NCBI GenBank assembly: GCA_965234365.1
Contig: OZ248345.1
Location: 1,178,001 to 1,242,000 of the forward strand
Direction: 5' to 3'
Origin: Planktophila grossartii
GTDB taxonomy: Bacteria > Actinomycetota > Actinomycetes > Nanopelagicales > Nanopelagicaceae
Length of the DNA: 64,000 nt
The notes under the pieces are model-generated. The model made no database searches, was not told where the DNA came from, and saw only the letters and a program-made list of their open reading frames with translations. Shown here piece by piece: positions 49,793-59,580 of this stretch (position 1 is its first letter; each line of letters starts with the position of its first letter). Both the position numbers and the translations under genes were made by a program.

Positions 49793-51021
49793 TACTTGCC
49801 CCCTGAGACGTTAATTGATTGCACATTAGGAAGAGATGGGACTGGGAAGTTTGGAGCTTCACCTTCAGGAAGATCTGCGCTGCGGACCTTCTCTTTATTG
49901 CGTTCTACAAGTGAGCTGATTGCCATCACGATGATGACGACGCCAGCTGCAAATGCGAGGATTGCAGAACGTGGAGCGCCTTCTTGCTGAAGAACGCGCA
50001 ATGAAGCAACAATCAAAATCCAGATAAGTGAGACTGGGATCAAGACTTTCCAGCCGAACTTCATAAATTGGTCATAGCGAAGACGCGGAAGTGATCCACG
50101 GAGCCACATAAAGATAAAGAAGAAGAAGTTCACCTTTGCGAAGAACCAGATCAGCGTGAACCAGCCACCGAGCCACTGCTCTGTAAAGCCGAGGCCAGGA
50201 AGTGCATGCCATCCGCCAAGGAAGAGAGTCGATGCAAGCGCTGAAACAGCGATGATGTTGACGTATTCAGCGAGGAAGAAGAGTGCGAATTTCAGAGAAG
50301 AATATTCGGTGTGGAATCCACCAACGAGTTCGCCTTCAGCTTCAGCTAAGTCGAACGGAGCGCGGTTTGTCTCTCCCACCATTGAAATCACATAGATCAC
50401 AAATGATGGAAAGAGAACGATGGCGTTCCATAGGTGTTGATGCTGTGAACCGACAATGTCTGCAGTCGACATAGAACCTGCGTAGATAAAGACTGCAACG
50501 AGTGAGAGCCCCATCGCTACTTCATATGAAATTACTTGAGCGCTTGAACGCAGACCGCCAAGAAGTGGGTAGGTAGAACCTGATGACCAGCCTGCAAGGA
50601 CGACGCCATATACACCGATTGATGTGACAGCGAGAATGTAGAGAACGCCGACTGGAAGATCTGTGAGCTGGAGAGCTGTCTTATGGCCAAAGAGATTTAC
50701 AACTCCGGTCATTGGAATAACAGCGAAAGACATGAAGCACATCGCTGTTGCAATGATGGGAGCGATGATGAAAACGACCTTATCTGCAGCTGCAGGAATG
50801 ATGTCTTCTTTGAGTGCAAGCTTGACGCCGTCAGAGAGTGATTGAAGAAGTCCTGCTGGGCCAACGCGGTTAGGGCCAGTACGAAGCTGCATCTTTGCAA
50901 GGACGCGACGTTCGGTCCAGACAGCCATCAACGTTGCAAGCACGCAGATACCAAAGACCATGACAGCCTTTACTGCGATGAGCCAACCTGGATCTTGTCC
51001 AAGGAGCTGTGCTGTTGTCAT
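49792..51021 (-). CDS. nuoH: NADH-quinone oxidoreductase subunit H
   Basis: The membrane subunit that forms the quinone tunnel with NuoB and NuoD, 409 residues and about eight helices. Family blocks seen: AVWTERRVLAKMQLRTGPNRVGPAGLLQSLSDGVKLALKED and GETNRAPFDLAEAEGELVGGFHTEYSS, with the conserved Glu residues. A roughly 50-residue hydrophilic tail is usual in actinobacteria. Confidence 0.97.
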   Translation of the reverse strand: MTTAQLLGQDPGWLIAVKAVMVFGICVLATLMAVWTERRVLAKMQLRTGPNRVGPAGLLQSLSDGVKLALKEDIIPAAADKVVFIIAPIIATAMCFMSFAVIPMTGVVNLFGHKTALQLTDLPVGVLYILAVTSIGVYGVVLAGWSSGSTYPLLGGLRSSAQVISYEVAMGLSLVAVFIYAGSMSTADIVGSQHQHLWNAIVLFPSFVIYVISMVGETNRAPFDLAEAEGELVGGFHTEYSSLKFALFFLAEYVNIIAVSALASTLFLGGWHALPGLGFTEQWLGGWFTLIWFFAKVNFFFFIFMWLRGSLPRLRYDQFMKFGWKVLIPVSLIWILIVASLRVLQQEGAPRSAILAFAAGVVIIVMAISSLVERNKEKVRSADLPEGEAPNFPVPSLPNVQSINVSGGK

Positions 51022-53381
51022 GCCTTCACCACCGTAACTACATCGCCATGCACTGCATCGAGTGCGACAAGTGCCTGTGATGCAAATGAATTACGTGGAA
51101 TCCACACTGCATCTTCATGGATATCTTCGACAAGAACGGGAATTGTGATTGAGCCATGCGCATTTGAAACGCGAACTTGCTGACCTGACGCAACTCCGAT
51201 TGATTCAGCGCGCTTTGGTGAAATGACTGCAACTGTTGGACGACGTGTGCCGGCCAAATTATCTTCACCCTTTTGCAGAGTACCCATATCGAGAAGGCGA
51301 CGCCATGATGAGAGAAGTGCATCATTGCCTGAAACTGACTTTGCAGTTCCAGCAGCAACAGGTGCGAGCTGTATACGCGCTCCATCCCATGAACCAAGTT
51401 GGTTAAATTCACGAGCTGATGAAGTAACCGTCCCTAGTGAAATTGGATTACCAAGAGCATCTGCAAGCATAGAAAGAATACGAACATCGCTACGGTTATG
51501 TGAATCAGCAACGGCTGAATCAAATGCACGTGCACGGCCTTCCCAGTTAAGGAAGCTTCCGCTCTTTTCTGTAATTGCAGCTACTGGCAAGACCACATCA
51601 GCAACAGCTGTTACTGAGCTTGGTGCAATTTCAAGTGAGACAACAAATGACTTCTTGAGCGCATCGAGCGCTGTACGAGAATGTGGAAGATCATGCGCAT
51701 CGACGCCACCGACGACAACTGCATCGAGATCATCTGATGCAAGCGCAGCGATGATTTCTGTCGATGTACGTCCCGGTGTTGCTGGAAGTGAATCGACTCC
51801 CCATGCTGCAGCGATATCAACGCGAGCTGCTGCATCAGTAACTGGACGACCTCCAGGAAGAATTGTGCCGAGCGCGCCTGCCTCGAGCGCACCGCGTTCG
51901 CCTGCGCGACGTGGAATGTAAGCAATCTTTGCGCCTGTCTTTGCAGAAAGGGCAGCAACTGCTGAGAAGAGCCCTGCGCTTTCAGATGCGCGCTCTCCTA
52001 CGAGAATGACTGACTTTGCAGTGAGTGCAAGACCTGCAACTGCGGCGGCTTCTGCACCAGGAGCAACCTTAATGAAATCAGCCTTGAGCTTATCCATTGC
52101 GATTGAACCCTTTGTGGCAACAGCTGAAACCTTGAGTCCACGCTTCTTAAAGTTCTTATTAAGGCGCAAGAAGACGATTGGTGATTCTTCTTCCGGTTCG
52201 AAAGCAATAAGTGCAACATGATCCGCTGAATCGATATCGCGGTATGTCGTTGATGATCCAGCAACGTGAGCTGCAAGGAAGTCGCGTTCTTCATCAGAAG
52301 TTACGCGAGCACGGTAATCAATATCGTTTGTGGCAAGTGCGATACGAGCAAACTTTGAATATCCGTAAGCATCTTCAGTTGTGACGCGACCACCAGTAAG
52401 AACTGCTGCGCGCTTTCCCTTAAGACCTGCAGCAGCAGCAGCAAGTGCCTCGGGCCATGATGCTTGTACGAGCTCACCAGATGCGTTGCGAACGAGTGGA
52501 TGTGTAAGGCGATCGAGAGCTGTGACATATTTAAATGCCCAGCGACCCTTATCGCAGTTCCACTCTTCGTTCACAGATGGGTCATCACCAGCAAGACGAC
52601 GAAGTGTCTTGCCACGACGAACATCTGTGCGCATATCGCAACCTGAAGCGCAATGTTCGCATGCAGATGGTGTTGAAACTAAGTCGAATGGACGTGCGCG
52701 GAATCGGTATGAAGCGCCAGTGAGCGCACCTACTGGACAGATCTGCACAGTGTTGCCAGAGAAGTAAGACTTAAATGGATCGTTCTCGTAGATACCGACC
52801 TGCTGCAAAGCACCACGTTCGTTGAGAGTAATAAATGGATCTGATGCGATCTGTGCAGAGAATCGTGTGCATCGCGCGCAGAGAACGCAACGTTCGCGAT
52901 CGAGAAGAACTGATGATGAAATATTGATTGGCTTTTCGAAGGTGCGCTTATAGCCATCCAGGCGTGCATCTGCGCGACCGTTGCTCATCGCCTGGTTCTG
53001 CAATGGGCATTCGCCGCCCTTGTCGCAGACTGGGCAATCGAGTGGGTGGTTACCGAGAAGAAGCTCCATCACACCCTTCTGCGCCTTATCGGCAACAGGT
53101 GACGTGAGCTGAGTTTTAACAATCATGTTTGGTTCGACAGGAATGGTGCAAGAAGCCTGAGGCTTAGGGAATGCGCGTCCGTTGATTTCGACATCAACAA
53201 GACATTGACGACATGCGCCCACTGGATCGAGAAGTGGGTGATCACAGAAACGTGGAATCTGAATTCCGAGTTTCTCCGCTGCACGAATAATGAGAGTTCC
53301 CTTTGGAACTGAGACTTCGAAGCCATCGATAACTACGGTGATCATCTCAACTGCAACTGCTGAATCTTGTGTTGTAGTCAT
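51018..53381 (-). CDS. nuoG: NADH-quinone oxidoreductase subunit G
   Basis: A 787-residue iron-sulfur subunit. The N-terminal 2Fe-2S domain has CDHPLLDPVGACRQCLVDVE, followed by the His/Cys 4Fe-4S site CPVCDKGGECPLQ and the CVLCARCTRF motif. The rest is the molybdopterin-oxidoreductase-like domain (without Mo cofactor in this family), with an extra cysteine set CEHCASGCDMRTD. It lies between nuoF and nuoH with short overlaps. Confidence 0.97.
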   Translation of the reverse strand: MTTTQDSAVAVEMITVVIDGFEVSVPKGTLIIRAAEKLGIQIPRFCDHPLLDPVGACRQCLVDVEINGRAFPKPQASCTIPVEPNMIVKTQLTSPVADKAQKGVMELLLGNHPLDCPVCDKGGECPLQNQAMSNGRADARLDGYKRTFEKPINISSSVLLDRERCVLCARCTRFSAQIASDPFITLNERGALQQVGIYENDPFKSYFSGNTVQICPVGALTGASYRFRARPFDLVSTPSACEHCASGCDMRTDVRRGKTLRRLAGDDPSVNEEWNCDKGRWAFKYVTALDRLTHPLVRNASGELVQASWPEALAAAAAGLKGKRAAVLTGGRVTTEDAYGYSKFARIALATNDIDYRARVTSDEERDFLAAHVAGSSTTYRDIDSADHVALIAFEPEEESPIVFLRLNKNFKKRGLKVSAVATKGSIAMDKLKADFIKVAPGAEAAAVAGLALTAKSVILVGERASESAGLFSAVAALSAKTGAKIAYIPRRAGERGALEAGALGTILPGGRPVTDAAARVDIAAAWGVDSLPATPGRTSTEIIAALASDDLDAVVVGGVDAHDLPHSRTALDALKKSFVVSLEIAPSSVTAVADVVLPVAAITEKSGSFLNWEGRARAFDSAVADSHNRSDVRILSMLADALGNPISLGTVTSSAREFNQLGSWDGARIQLAPVAAGTAKSVSGNDALLSSWRRLLDMGTLQKGEDNLAGTRRPTVAVISPKRAESIGVASGQQVRVSNAHGSITIPVLVEDIHEDAVWIPRNSFASQALVALDAVHGDVVTVVKA

Positions 53382-54661
53382 TAGTTCACCGCCCCTGCAA
53401 AGAGTGTGGACTTAACAGGATCGAATGGACATGCACCGTTTGTTACGTGTGCGATGTATTCGTCGCGGAAGTACTTAATTGAAGATGTAATTGGTGAAGT
53501 AGCTCCATCGCCAAGAGCGCAGAATGAGCGACCCATGATGTTGTCGCAGAGGTCGAGCAACTTCTCGAGATCTGCTTCTGTGCCAGTTCCATTTTCGAGA
53601 TCGCGCAGAATCTGTACCAACCACCAAGTGCCTTCGCGACATGGTGTGCACTTTCCACATGATTCGTGCTTGTAGAACTCAGTCCAGCGAAGTACTGCGC
53701 GAACAACACATGTTGTTTCGTCAAAAATTTGTAGTGCTTTTGTGCCGAGCATTGAACCTGCTGCTGCAACGCCTTCGTAATCCAAAGGAGTGTCGAGGTG
53801 TTCGTCAGTGAAGAGTGGAGTAGAAGATCCACCTGGTGTCCAGAACTTGAGCTTATGTCCGTTGCGGATTCCGCCTGCGAGTTCAAGAATTTCGCGAAGA
53901 GTAATTCCGAGTGGAGCTTCAAATTGTCCTGGGTTATTAACATGGCCTGAGAGTGAGTAAAGAGTTGCACCCTTTGACTTCTCTGTACCCATTGATTGGT
54001 ACCACTCTGCGCCATTGTTGATGATTGCAGGAACTGCAGAAATTGATTCAACGTTATTAACCACTGTTGGGCGCGCATAGAGACCAGCGATTGCAGGGAA
54101 TGGTGGGCGAAGACGTGGTTGGCCGCGGAAACCTTCGAGTGAATCGAGAAGCGCTGTCTCTTCGCCGCAGATGTATGCGCCTGCACCGATGTGGAGAGTG
54201 AGTTCGATTCCGTTACCGAGGTGTCCGGCCTTGTATGCATCTGCAATTGCAGCATTCACGCGACGTGCAACGTGAGTTACTTCGCCGCGAATATAGATAA
54301 ATGCATGCTTTGCGCGAATTGCATGGCAAGCGATGATGCAACCTTCGACAAGAACATGTGGGTTAGCCAGGAGGAGTGGCATGTCCTTACAAGTTCCTGG
54401 CTCTGATTCATCAGCGTTAACAACGAGGTAGTGATCTTTATCGTCGCCCTGTGGGATAAAGCCCCACTTCAATCCGGTTGGGAAGCCTGCGCCACCGCGA
54501 CCGCGAAGTCCTGAATCTTTGACAAGTTGAATGACTGCATCGGGATCCATTGCAAGAGCCTTCTTCGATGCTGTGTATCCACCGTTACGTGTATATGCCT
54601 CGATAGTAAAAGAATCTGCTTGATCCCAATGTGCTGAGAGGACGGGAGTTAATTTTGACAT
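53381..54661 (-). CDS. nuoF: NADH-quinone oxidoreductase subunit F
   Basis: The NADH- and FMN-binding subunit, 426 residues. The nucleotide motif is GLRGRGGAGFPTGLKWG near 51, FMN-site residues are in NADESEPGTCKD, and the N3 cluster cysteines are in ESCGKCTPCREGTWW near 334 plus a later Cys. It is encoded directly after nuoE. Confidence 0.98.
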   Translation of the reverse strand: MSKLTPVLSAHWDQADSFTIEAYTRNGGYTASKKALAMDPDAVIQLVKDSGLRGRGGAGFPTGLKWGFIPQGDDKDHYLVVNADESEPGTCKDMPLLLANPHVLVEGCIIACHAIRAKHAFIYIRGEVTHVARRVNAAIADAYKAGHLGNGIELTLHIGAGAYICGEETALLDSLEGFRGQPRLRPPFPAIAGLYARPTVVNNVESISAVPAIINNGAEWYQSMGTEKSKGATLYSLSGHVNNPGQFEAPLGITLREILELAGGIRNGHKLKFWTPGGSSTPLFTDEHLDTPLDYEGVAAAGSMLGTKALQIFDETTCVVRAVLRWTEFYKHESCGKCTPCREGTWWLVQILRDLENGTGTEADLEKLLDLCDNIMGRSFCALGDGATSPITSSIKYFRDEYIAHVTNGACPFDPVKSTLFAGAVN

Positions 54662-55278
54662 TACTTTCCTTCCTTCGAAAGCTTAAGTCCGAGAAGCGTT
54701 GCTTCTCCTGCCTGAACACCTTCGCGTGCACGACCATCGTCGAGACCGGCAAGAACTGCTGATGCTTCTTTATAAGTAACAAGTTTGTTTGGTCCACGAG
54801 TTGGTGCTGGTGGATTTCCTGCACGAGCGCCGTCGACAAGAGCCTTTGCAGATTCGACTGTCTGGTTGTCGTAGAACTCCCAGTTAGCCATCACGACAGG
54901 TGCGTAATCGCATGCTGCATTGCACTCAATGTGTTCGAGAGAAACTTTTCCATCTGCTGTGACGCCATCATTTTCAACGCCGAGGTGATCCTTGAGCGCT
55001 GCGAAGATTGCATCTCCGCCCATTACTGCGCATAAAGTATTGGTGCAGACGCCTACGTGGTACTCGCCTACTGGCTTGCGCTTGTACTGAGTGTAGAAAG
55101 TAGCAACAGCTGATACTTCAGCTGTTTCAATCACGAGAAGTTCTGCGATTGTTTCGATTCCTTCATTTGTTACGTACCCAGATATCGATTGCACGTAGTG
55201 AAGTAAAGGCATGATGGCAGAACGGCTACGTGGGTAGCGCTTAATAATTGTCTGCATGAGATCGCGGTCTAGAGTCAT
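54661..55278 (-). CDS. nuoE: NADH-quinone oxidoreductase subunit E
   Basis: The 2Fe-2S (N1a) thioredoxin-like subunit, 205 residues. The four cluster cysteines are in VCTNTLCAVMGG near 77 and ECNAACDYAPVVM near 117. The C-terminal extension is somewhat longer than in proteobacterial NuoE. It overlaps both neighbours by one base. Confidence 0.97.
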   Translation of the reverse strand: MTLDRDLMQTIIKRYPRSRSAIMPLLHYVQSISGYVTNEGIETIAELLVIETAEVSAVATFYTQYKRKPVGEYHVGVCTNTLCAVMGGDAIFAALKDHLGVENDGVTADGKVSLEHIECNAACDYAPVVMANWEFYDNQTVESAKALVDGARAGNPPAPTRGPNKLVTYKEASAVLAGLDDGRAREGVQAGEATLLGLKLSKEGK

Positions 55279-56627
55279 TAGCGGTCAACGCCTCCCATAA
55301 CTGGATCGATAGATGCAACAGCGCCGATGATGTCAGCGACCATTCCGCCTTCGCTCATTGCAGATGTTGATTGCAAGTTGTTGAAAGATGGTTCGCGGAA
55401 GTGAACACGGTATGGACGAGTTCCACCGTCAGAGACAACGTGTGCTGCAAGTTCACCGCGAGGTGATTCGACGGCGGCATATGCCTGTCCTGCTGGAACG
55501 CGGAATCCTTCGGTGACAAGTTTGAAGTGATGGATAAGTGATTCCATCGATGAACCCATGATTTCGCGGATGTGATCGAGTGAGTTTCCGAGTCCATCTG
55601 CACCCAATGCAAGCTGAGCTGGCCATGCAATCTTCTTATCTGCAACCATCACTGGCTGTCCCTCAAGTTTGTCGAGCTTATCTGCTGCTTGTTCGATGAT
55701 GCGAAGTGATTGCTCGAGTTCAGCCATACGAACCAAGAAGCGACCGTAGACATCAGCAGTATCAGCTGTGATTACTTCGAATTCATAATTTTCGTAGCCG
55801 CAGTAAGGCTGCATCTTGCGAAGATCCCAAGGAAGTCCGGCAGAGCGAAGTACTGGACCTGTGATTCCTAGCGTTGTACAACCAGCAAGATCGAGGTAAC
55901 CAATTCCTTCAGTGCGCTTCATCCAAATTGTGTTACCGATAAGAAGCTTTGCATTATCTTCAAAGTTCTTACGAAGTGATTTCACAACGTCGCGAATCTT
56001 TGTTGTCATGCCTGCAGGAAGATCCTGTGAAACTCCGCCCGGGCGGACATAGGCCATATTCATACGGAGGCCAGTGATTTCTTCAAAGGTATCGAGAACG
56101 ATTTCGCGATCGCGGAAAGCAAAGAACATTGGTCCCATGGCACCGAGTTCGAGAGCGCCTGTTCCGAGTGCAACCATGTGTGAAGAAATTCGGTTGAGCT
56201 CCATCATCATCACGCGGATTACCGATGCGCGCTCTGGGATGTCGTTGGTAATTCCGAGAAGCTTTTCTACAGCGAGGCAGTAAGCAGTTTCGTTAAAGAT
56301 TGGTGCCAAGTAATCCATGCGAGTTGCAAATGTGACCGCTTGAGTCCAGTTGCGGAATTCGATGTTCTTCTCGATTCCAGTGTGGAGATAACCAATACCT
56401 GTACGTACTTCAGTAACAGTTTCGCCTTCGAGTTCAAGAACGAGGCGAAGTACACCGTGAGTTGATGGGTGCTGAGGACCCATGTTGACGATGATGCGCT
56501 CTTCTTTTGCTTCACCGATTTCAGAGACGAGTGAATCCCAATCGCCGCCTGTTACTGAGAAGACTGTGCCTTCAGTAGTTTCGCGTGATGATGCATATGG
56601 ATCGAGCTTTGGATCAAATGTGGTCAT
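55278..56627 (-). CDS. nuoD: NADH-quinone oxidoreductase subunit D
   Basis: The 449-residue 49-kDa-type subunit that lines the quinone site. Seen: GPQHPSTHGVLRLVLELEGE near 51, GYLHTGIEKNIE, DYLAPIFNE and the C-terminal ESPRGELAAHVVSDGGTRPYRVHFREPSF. The quinone-site His and Tyr are in the expected blocks. It starts 4 bp inside nuoC. Confidence 0.98.
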   Translation of the reverse strand: MTTFDPKLDPYASSRETTEGTVFSVTGGDWDSLVSEIGEAKEERIIVNMGPQHPSTHGVLRLVLELEGETVTEVRTGIGYLHTGIEKNIEFRNWTQAVTFATRMDYLAPIFNETAYCLAVEKLLGITNDIPERASVIRVMMMELNRISSHMVALGTGALELGAMGPMFFAFRDREIVLDTFEEITGLRMNMAYVRPGGVSQDLPAGMTTKIRDVVKSLRKNFEDNAKLLIGNTIWMKRTEGIGYLDLAGCTTLGITGPVLRSAGLPWDLRKMQPYCGYENYEFEVITADTADVYGRFLVRMAELEQSLRIIEQAADKLDKLEGQPVMVADKKIAWPAQLALGADGLGNSLDHIREIMGSSMESLIHHFKLVTEGFRVPAGQAYAAVESPRGELAAHVVSDGGTRPYRVHFREPSFNNLQSTSAMSEGGMVADIIGAVASIDPVMGGVDR

Positions 56628-57259
56628 CGGTAGCTCCTGCGGTTTGAAGGTGCAGGTGTTGTTGCGCCCTTGTACTCGACTGCAATTCCACCGAGTGGGT
56701 AATCCTTACGTTGTGGATGTCCATCCCAATCGTCAGGCATCAAGATGCGAGTAAGACCTGGGTGGCCATCGAAGATGATTCCGAACATGTCGAAAGTTTC
56801 GCGTTCGTGCCAGTTGTTGCCTGCCCACACTTCAACAAGTGATGGGATGTGTGGATCAAGTTCTGATGTTGCAACTTCAAGACGAACGCGCTGGTTCTTG
56901 GTCAATGAAAGCAATGGGTAAAGCGCAACGAGTTCTGCACCTGTGCGATCTGGATAGTGAACGCCAGATACACCCATGCACATTTCAAACTTCAACTTAT
57001 CGCGCAAAATAAATGCAACTTCAAGAAGTCGTGACTTCTTAATGTGAAGTGTGAGTTCGCCGCGGTCAACAACTACGCGAGTGATCGCATCTGCAAAATC
57101 TGGGTATGCGCGCTCGAGGTCATCGGCAACATCATCGAAATATCCGCCGTAAGGGCGCTCAGTTGAACCAGTTGAAGCTGCTGTACGAACTAGTCCGCCG
57201 TATCCTGAAGTATCTCCGGTGCCTGCAGCGCCAAACATACCTGTCTGATCTTGAGTCAT
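56624..57259 (-). CDS. nuoC: NADH-quinone oxidoreductase subunit C
   Basis: The 30-kDa-type subunit, 211 residues. The signature lies in ERETFDMFGIIFDGHPGLTRILMPDDWDGHPQRKDYPLGG near 150-192. The first about 35 residues are Gly/Ser/Thr-rich and likely disordered. nuoC and nuoD are separate genes, not fused. Confidence 0.96.
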   Translation of the reverse strand: MTQDQTGMFGAAGTGDTSGYGGLVRTAASTGSTERPYGGYFDDVADDLERAYPDFADAITRVVVDRGELTLHIKKSRLLEVAFILRDKLKFEMCMGVSGVHYPDRTGAELVALYPLLSLTKNQRVRLEVATSELDPHIPSLVEVWAGNNWHERETFDMFGIIFDGHPGLTRILMPDDWDGHPQRKDYPLGGIAVEYKGATTPAPSNRRSYR

Positions 57260-57817
57260 TTAAGCCAGCAACCCCTTCATTTGAATGGTTGGCTTTGCGT
57301 TTAGCGCAGCAAGTTCAACTTCCTTGATGATCGCTTCGCGATTTGGGCCGAGCTTTGTATCGCCAATAAGAGTGTGTAGCTTGATGATTGCATCCATCAA
57401 CTGTTCTGGACGTGGTGGGCAACCTGGCAAGTAAATATCAACAGGAACAATGTGCTCGACGCCTTGAACGATTGCGTAGTTGTTAAACATTCCACCCGAT
57501 GATGCACATGCACCCATTGAGATAACCCACTTAGGCGCTGTCATTTGATCGTAAATCTGACGAAGCACTGGAGCCATCTTCTGTGAAACTCGACCTGCAA
57601 CGATCATGAGATCTGCTTGACGAGGTGACGCGGAGAAACGTTCCATACCGAAACGAGAAATATCGTGCTTTGGTGCTGAACCCAGCGCCATCATTTCAAT
57701 TGCACAACATGCAAGACCAAATGTTGCAGGCCATACAGAGCTCTTGCGCATGTAACCTGCAAGACCTTCGACAGTTGAAAGTAGAACTCCGCTCGGTAAC
57801 TTATCTTCCAAACCCAT
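57260..57817 (-). CDS. nuoB: NADH-quinone oxidoreductase subunit B
   Basis: The 185-residue subunit that holds cluster N2, the last electron carrier before quinone. Cluster cysteines are in GLACCAIEMM near 35, GACASSGGMF near 102 and LPGCPPRPEQ near 131. It abuts nuoC and follows nuoA by 3 bp. Confidence 0.98.
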   Translation of the reverse strand: MGLEDKLPSGVLLSTVEGLAGYMRKSSVWPATFGLACCAIEMMALGSAPKHDISRFGMERFSASPRQADLMIVAGRVSQKMAPVLRQIYDQMTAPKWVISMGACASSGGMFNNYAIVQGVEHIVPVDIYLPGCPPRPEQLMDAIIKLHTLIGDTKLGPNREAIIKEVELAALNAKPTIQMKGLLA

Positions 57818-57820
57818 TAG

Positions 57821-58186
57821 CTAGTCCCATTCCAATCCACCGCGACGCCATACATATGCATAAGCGACGAAGACTGTTCCGATAAAGATTGCCATTTCAA
57901 CTAATCCAAAGAGTCCGAGCTTGTCGAAAGTAACTGCCCATGGATAGAGAAATACGATTTCAATATCGAAGACAATAAAGAGCATTGCAGTAAGGAAGTA
58001 CTTCACTGGGAAGCGTCCGCCTTGAAGTGCTTGTGGTGAAGGTTCGATTCCGCACTCGTATGCTTCTTGCTTAGCGCGGTTGTAGCGAGCTGGGCCGGTA
58101 ACGGCTGCGATACCCACTGAGAATGCGGCAAATCCAAAGCCGATAGCGAAGATCACCAAAATCGGAATATATGGATTTGCGCTCAC
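57821..58186 (-). CDS. nuoA: NADH-quinone oxidoreductase subunit A
   Basis: A small membrane subunit with three helices, 121 residues. It has the conserved loop KQEAYECGIEPSPQALQGGRFPVKYFLTAMLFIVFDIEIVFLYPWA near 39-85, with the Cys and acidic residues of the quinone entrance. GTG 58186 is the start: TAGGAT lies seven bases upstream, so the whole operon mRNA may be leaderless. It is the first of 15 cotranscribed genes (nuoA-N plus the polyprenyl synthase). Confidence 0.96.
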   Translation of the reverse strand: MSANPYIPILVIFAIGFGFAAFSVGIAAVTGPARYNRAKQEAYECGIEPSPQALQGGRFPVKYFLTAMLFIVFDIEIVFLYPWAVTFDKLGLFGLVEMAIFIGTVFVAYAYVWRRGGLEWD

Positions 58187-58193
58187 GAGCGAA

Positions 58194-58221
58194 ATCCTAA
58201 GCGTTTGCAGATGCCAATCAA
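58194..58221 (-). promoter_or_regulatory. Promoter of the nuo operon
   Basis: Minus strand: TTGATT (58221-58216), 16-base spacer, TAGGAT (58199-58194), seven bases to the nuoA GTG. It lies between the menG stop and nuoA and leaves no room for a ribosome site, so a leaderless message is predicted. Confidence 0.65.
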
Positions 58222-58225
58222 ACCG

Positions 58226-58924
58226 TTATGGCTTGCGGGCTTTGTGAACTGCGACAACTCCACCAGTGAGGTTGGTCCAGGTGACATCGACCCAGCCAGC
58301 TGCCTCAATCTTTGCGGCGAGCCCCGATTGGTCTGGCCACGCCCGGATCGATTCAGCGAGGTATATGTAGGCATCTGGGTTGGACGAGGTCTTGCGGGCG
58401 ACCCATGGGAGCGCCTTCATGAGGTAATTAGTATAAATGGTACGAAATGGACGCCAGGTAGGGCTGGAGAACTCGGCGACTACGAGGTGCCCCCCTGATT
58501 TGACCACTCTGAGCATCTCAGCGAGCGCCTTCTCGGTGTTCTGTGTGTTGCGAAGGCCGAAAGAGATGGTCGCTGTATCGAATTCGCCGTTGGCAAAGGG
58601 GAGGTTGAGGGCATCAGCCTTCGTAAAAGGAAGGTGTGGGCGGGCTTTGCGGCCAGCAGCCAGCATCCCCTCGCTGAAATCAGCTGGGATGACATCGGCG
58701 CCTGCGGCAGCTAAAGGTTCTGAGCTTGAGCCTGTACCCGCGGCTAAATCGAGGATTTTCTGCCCTGGGCGTGGAGCGATGGCCTTGGTCGTTGCCTTAC
58801 GCCAGGCCTTGGTGCGCCCGAGGCTCAAGAGATCGTTGACGAGGTCATAGCGCTTTGCGACGCCATCGAACATTGCGGCGACTTCGTCGGGATTCTTATC
58901 CATATTGGCGCGTGACATGGGCAT
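58226..58924 (-). CDS. menG: Demethylmenaquinone methyltransferase
   Basis: The SAM enzyme of the last menaquinone step, 232 residues. Seen: MFDGVAKRYDLVNDLLSLG near 17, SAM motif LDLAAGTGSSSEPLAAAGADVIPADFSEGML near 57, and the UbiE/MenG blocks FGLRNTQNTEKALAEMLRVVKSGG and WARKTSSNPDAYIYLAESI-like region. The start is uncertain among ATG 58924, 58918 and 58903; upstream in-frame codons to 59023 cross into bioY and are rejected. It lies head to head with bioY and just upstream of the nuo promoter. Confidence 0.92.
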   Translation of the reverse strand: MPMSRANMDKNPDEVAAMFDGVAKRYDLVNDLLSLGRTKAWRKATTKAIAPRPGQKILDLAAGTGSSSEPLAAAGADVIPADFSEGMLAAGRKARPHLPFTKADALNLPFANGEFDTATISFGLRNTQNTEKALAEMLRVVKSGGHLVVAEFSSPTWRPFRTIYTNYLMKALPWVARKTSSNPDAYIYLAESIRAWPDQSGLAAKIEAAGWVDVTWTNLTGGVVAVHKARKP

Positions 58925-58980
58925 ATTGTCGCTGAGAGTAGGCTCTGCGCACAACTTGTAACGAAAGAGGGATATTCCTG

Positions 58981-59580
58981 ATGTCACTTCACTCTGGCTC
59001 ATTACGAGCAACTGTCTTCCCACGCAGTACTGCTCTTACCGAAGCGCTCTTTGTTGTTGGTGGAATCGGCTTCATCTCTCTTCTCGCTCAAATCTCTCTT
59101 CCAGTTCCGGGTTCACCTGTTCCAGTTACAGGTCAGACACTTGCCGTTCTACTTATCGGAACAACATATGGCGCTCGCCTTGGATTCATTACCTTTGCAA
59201 CATATCTACTTGCAGGAATTGCAGGAGCTCCAATCTTCGCTCCATCTGCAACATCAGCAAATCACGGTCTCGATCGCCTTGTAGGTGCAACAGGTGGATA
59301 CCTCGTTGGAATGCTCGTTGCATCACTCCTTCTTGGTTACCTTGCTGATCGCAAAGCGGATCAGAAGTTCCGTACATCATTTCCTGCTCTACTTCTTGGA
59401 GATCTTGTTATCTTCACATTTGGCCTTGCTTGGCTTCACGCATCACTTGATATGACATGGGCTGCAACAATTAAGGCAGGACTTACACCATTTATTCTCG
59501 GAGAAGCTCTCAAGATTGCAATCACTGCAACTTCACTTCCGCTCGTATGGCGAAAAATTTCACGTAGCCTCAATCGCTAA
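58981..59580 (+). CDS. bioY: Biotin transporter, BioY family
   Basis: The 199-residue substrate-binding S component of an ECF vitamin importer, six helices. The BioY blocks VPGSPVPVTGQTLAVLLIGTTYGARLG (near 41-67) and YLLAGIAGAPIFAP are clear, as is GYLVGMLVASLLLGYLADR. No EcfA or EcfT gene is nearby. Its presence suggests dependence on external biotin. ATG 58981 has no clear ribosome site. Confidence 0.93.
   Translation: MSLHSGSLRATVFPRSTALTEALFVVGGIGFISLLAQISLPVPGSPVPVTGQTLAVLLIGTTYGARLGFITFATYLLAGIAGAPIFAPSATSANHGLDRLVGATGGYLVGMLVASLLLGYLADRKADQKFRTSFPALLLGDLVIFTFGLAWLHASLDMTWAATIKAGLTPFILGEALKIAITATSLPLVWRKISRSLNR

Noticed and set aside
51223..51921. A 232-codon open frame on the plus strand opposite nuoG
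   Set aside because: It is antisense to conserved NuoG sequence, has Arg/Ser/Ala-rich shadow composition and no promoter or ribosome site.
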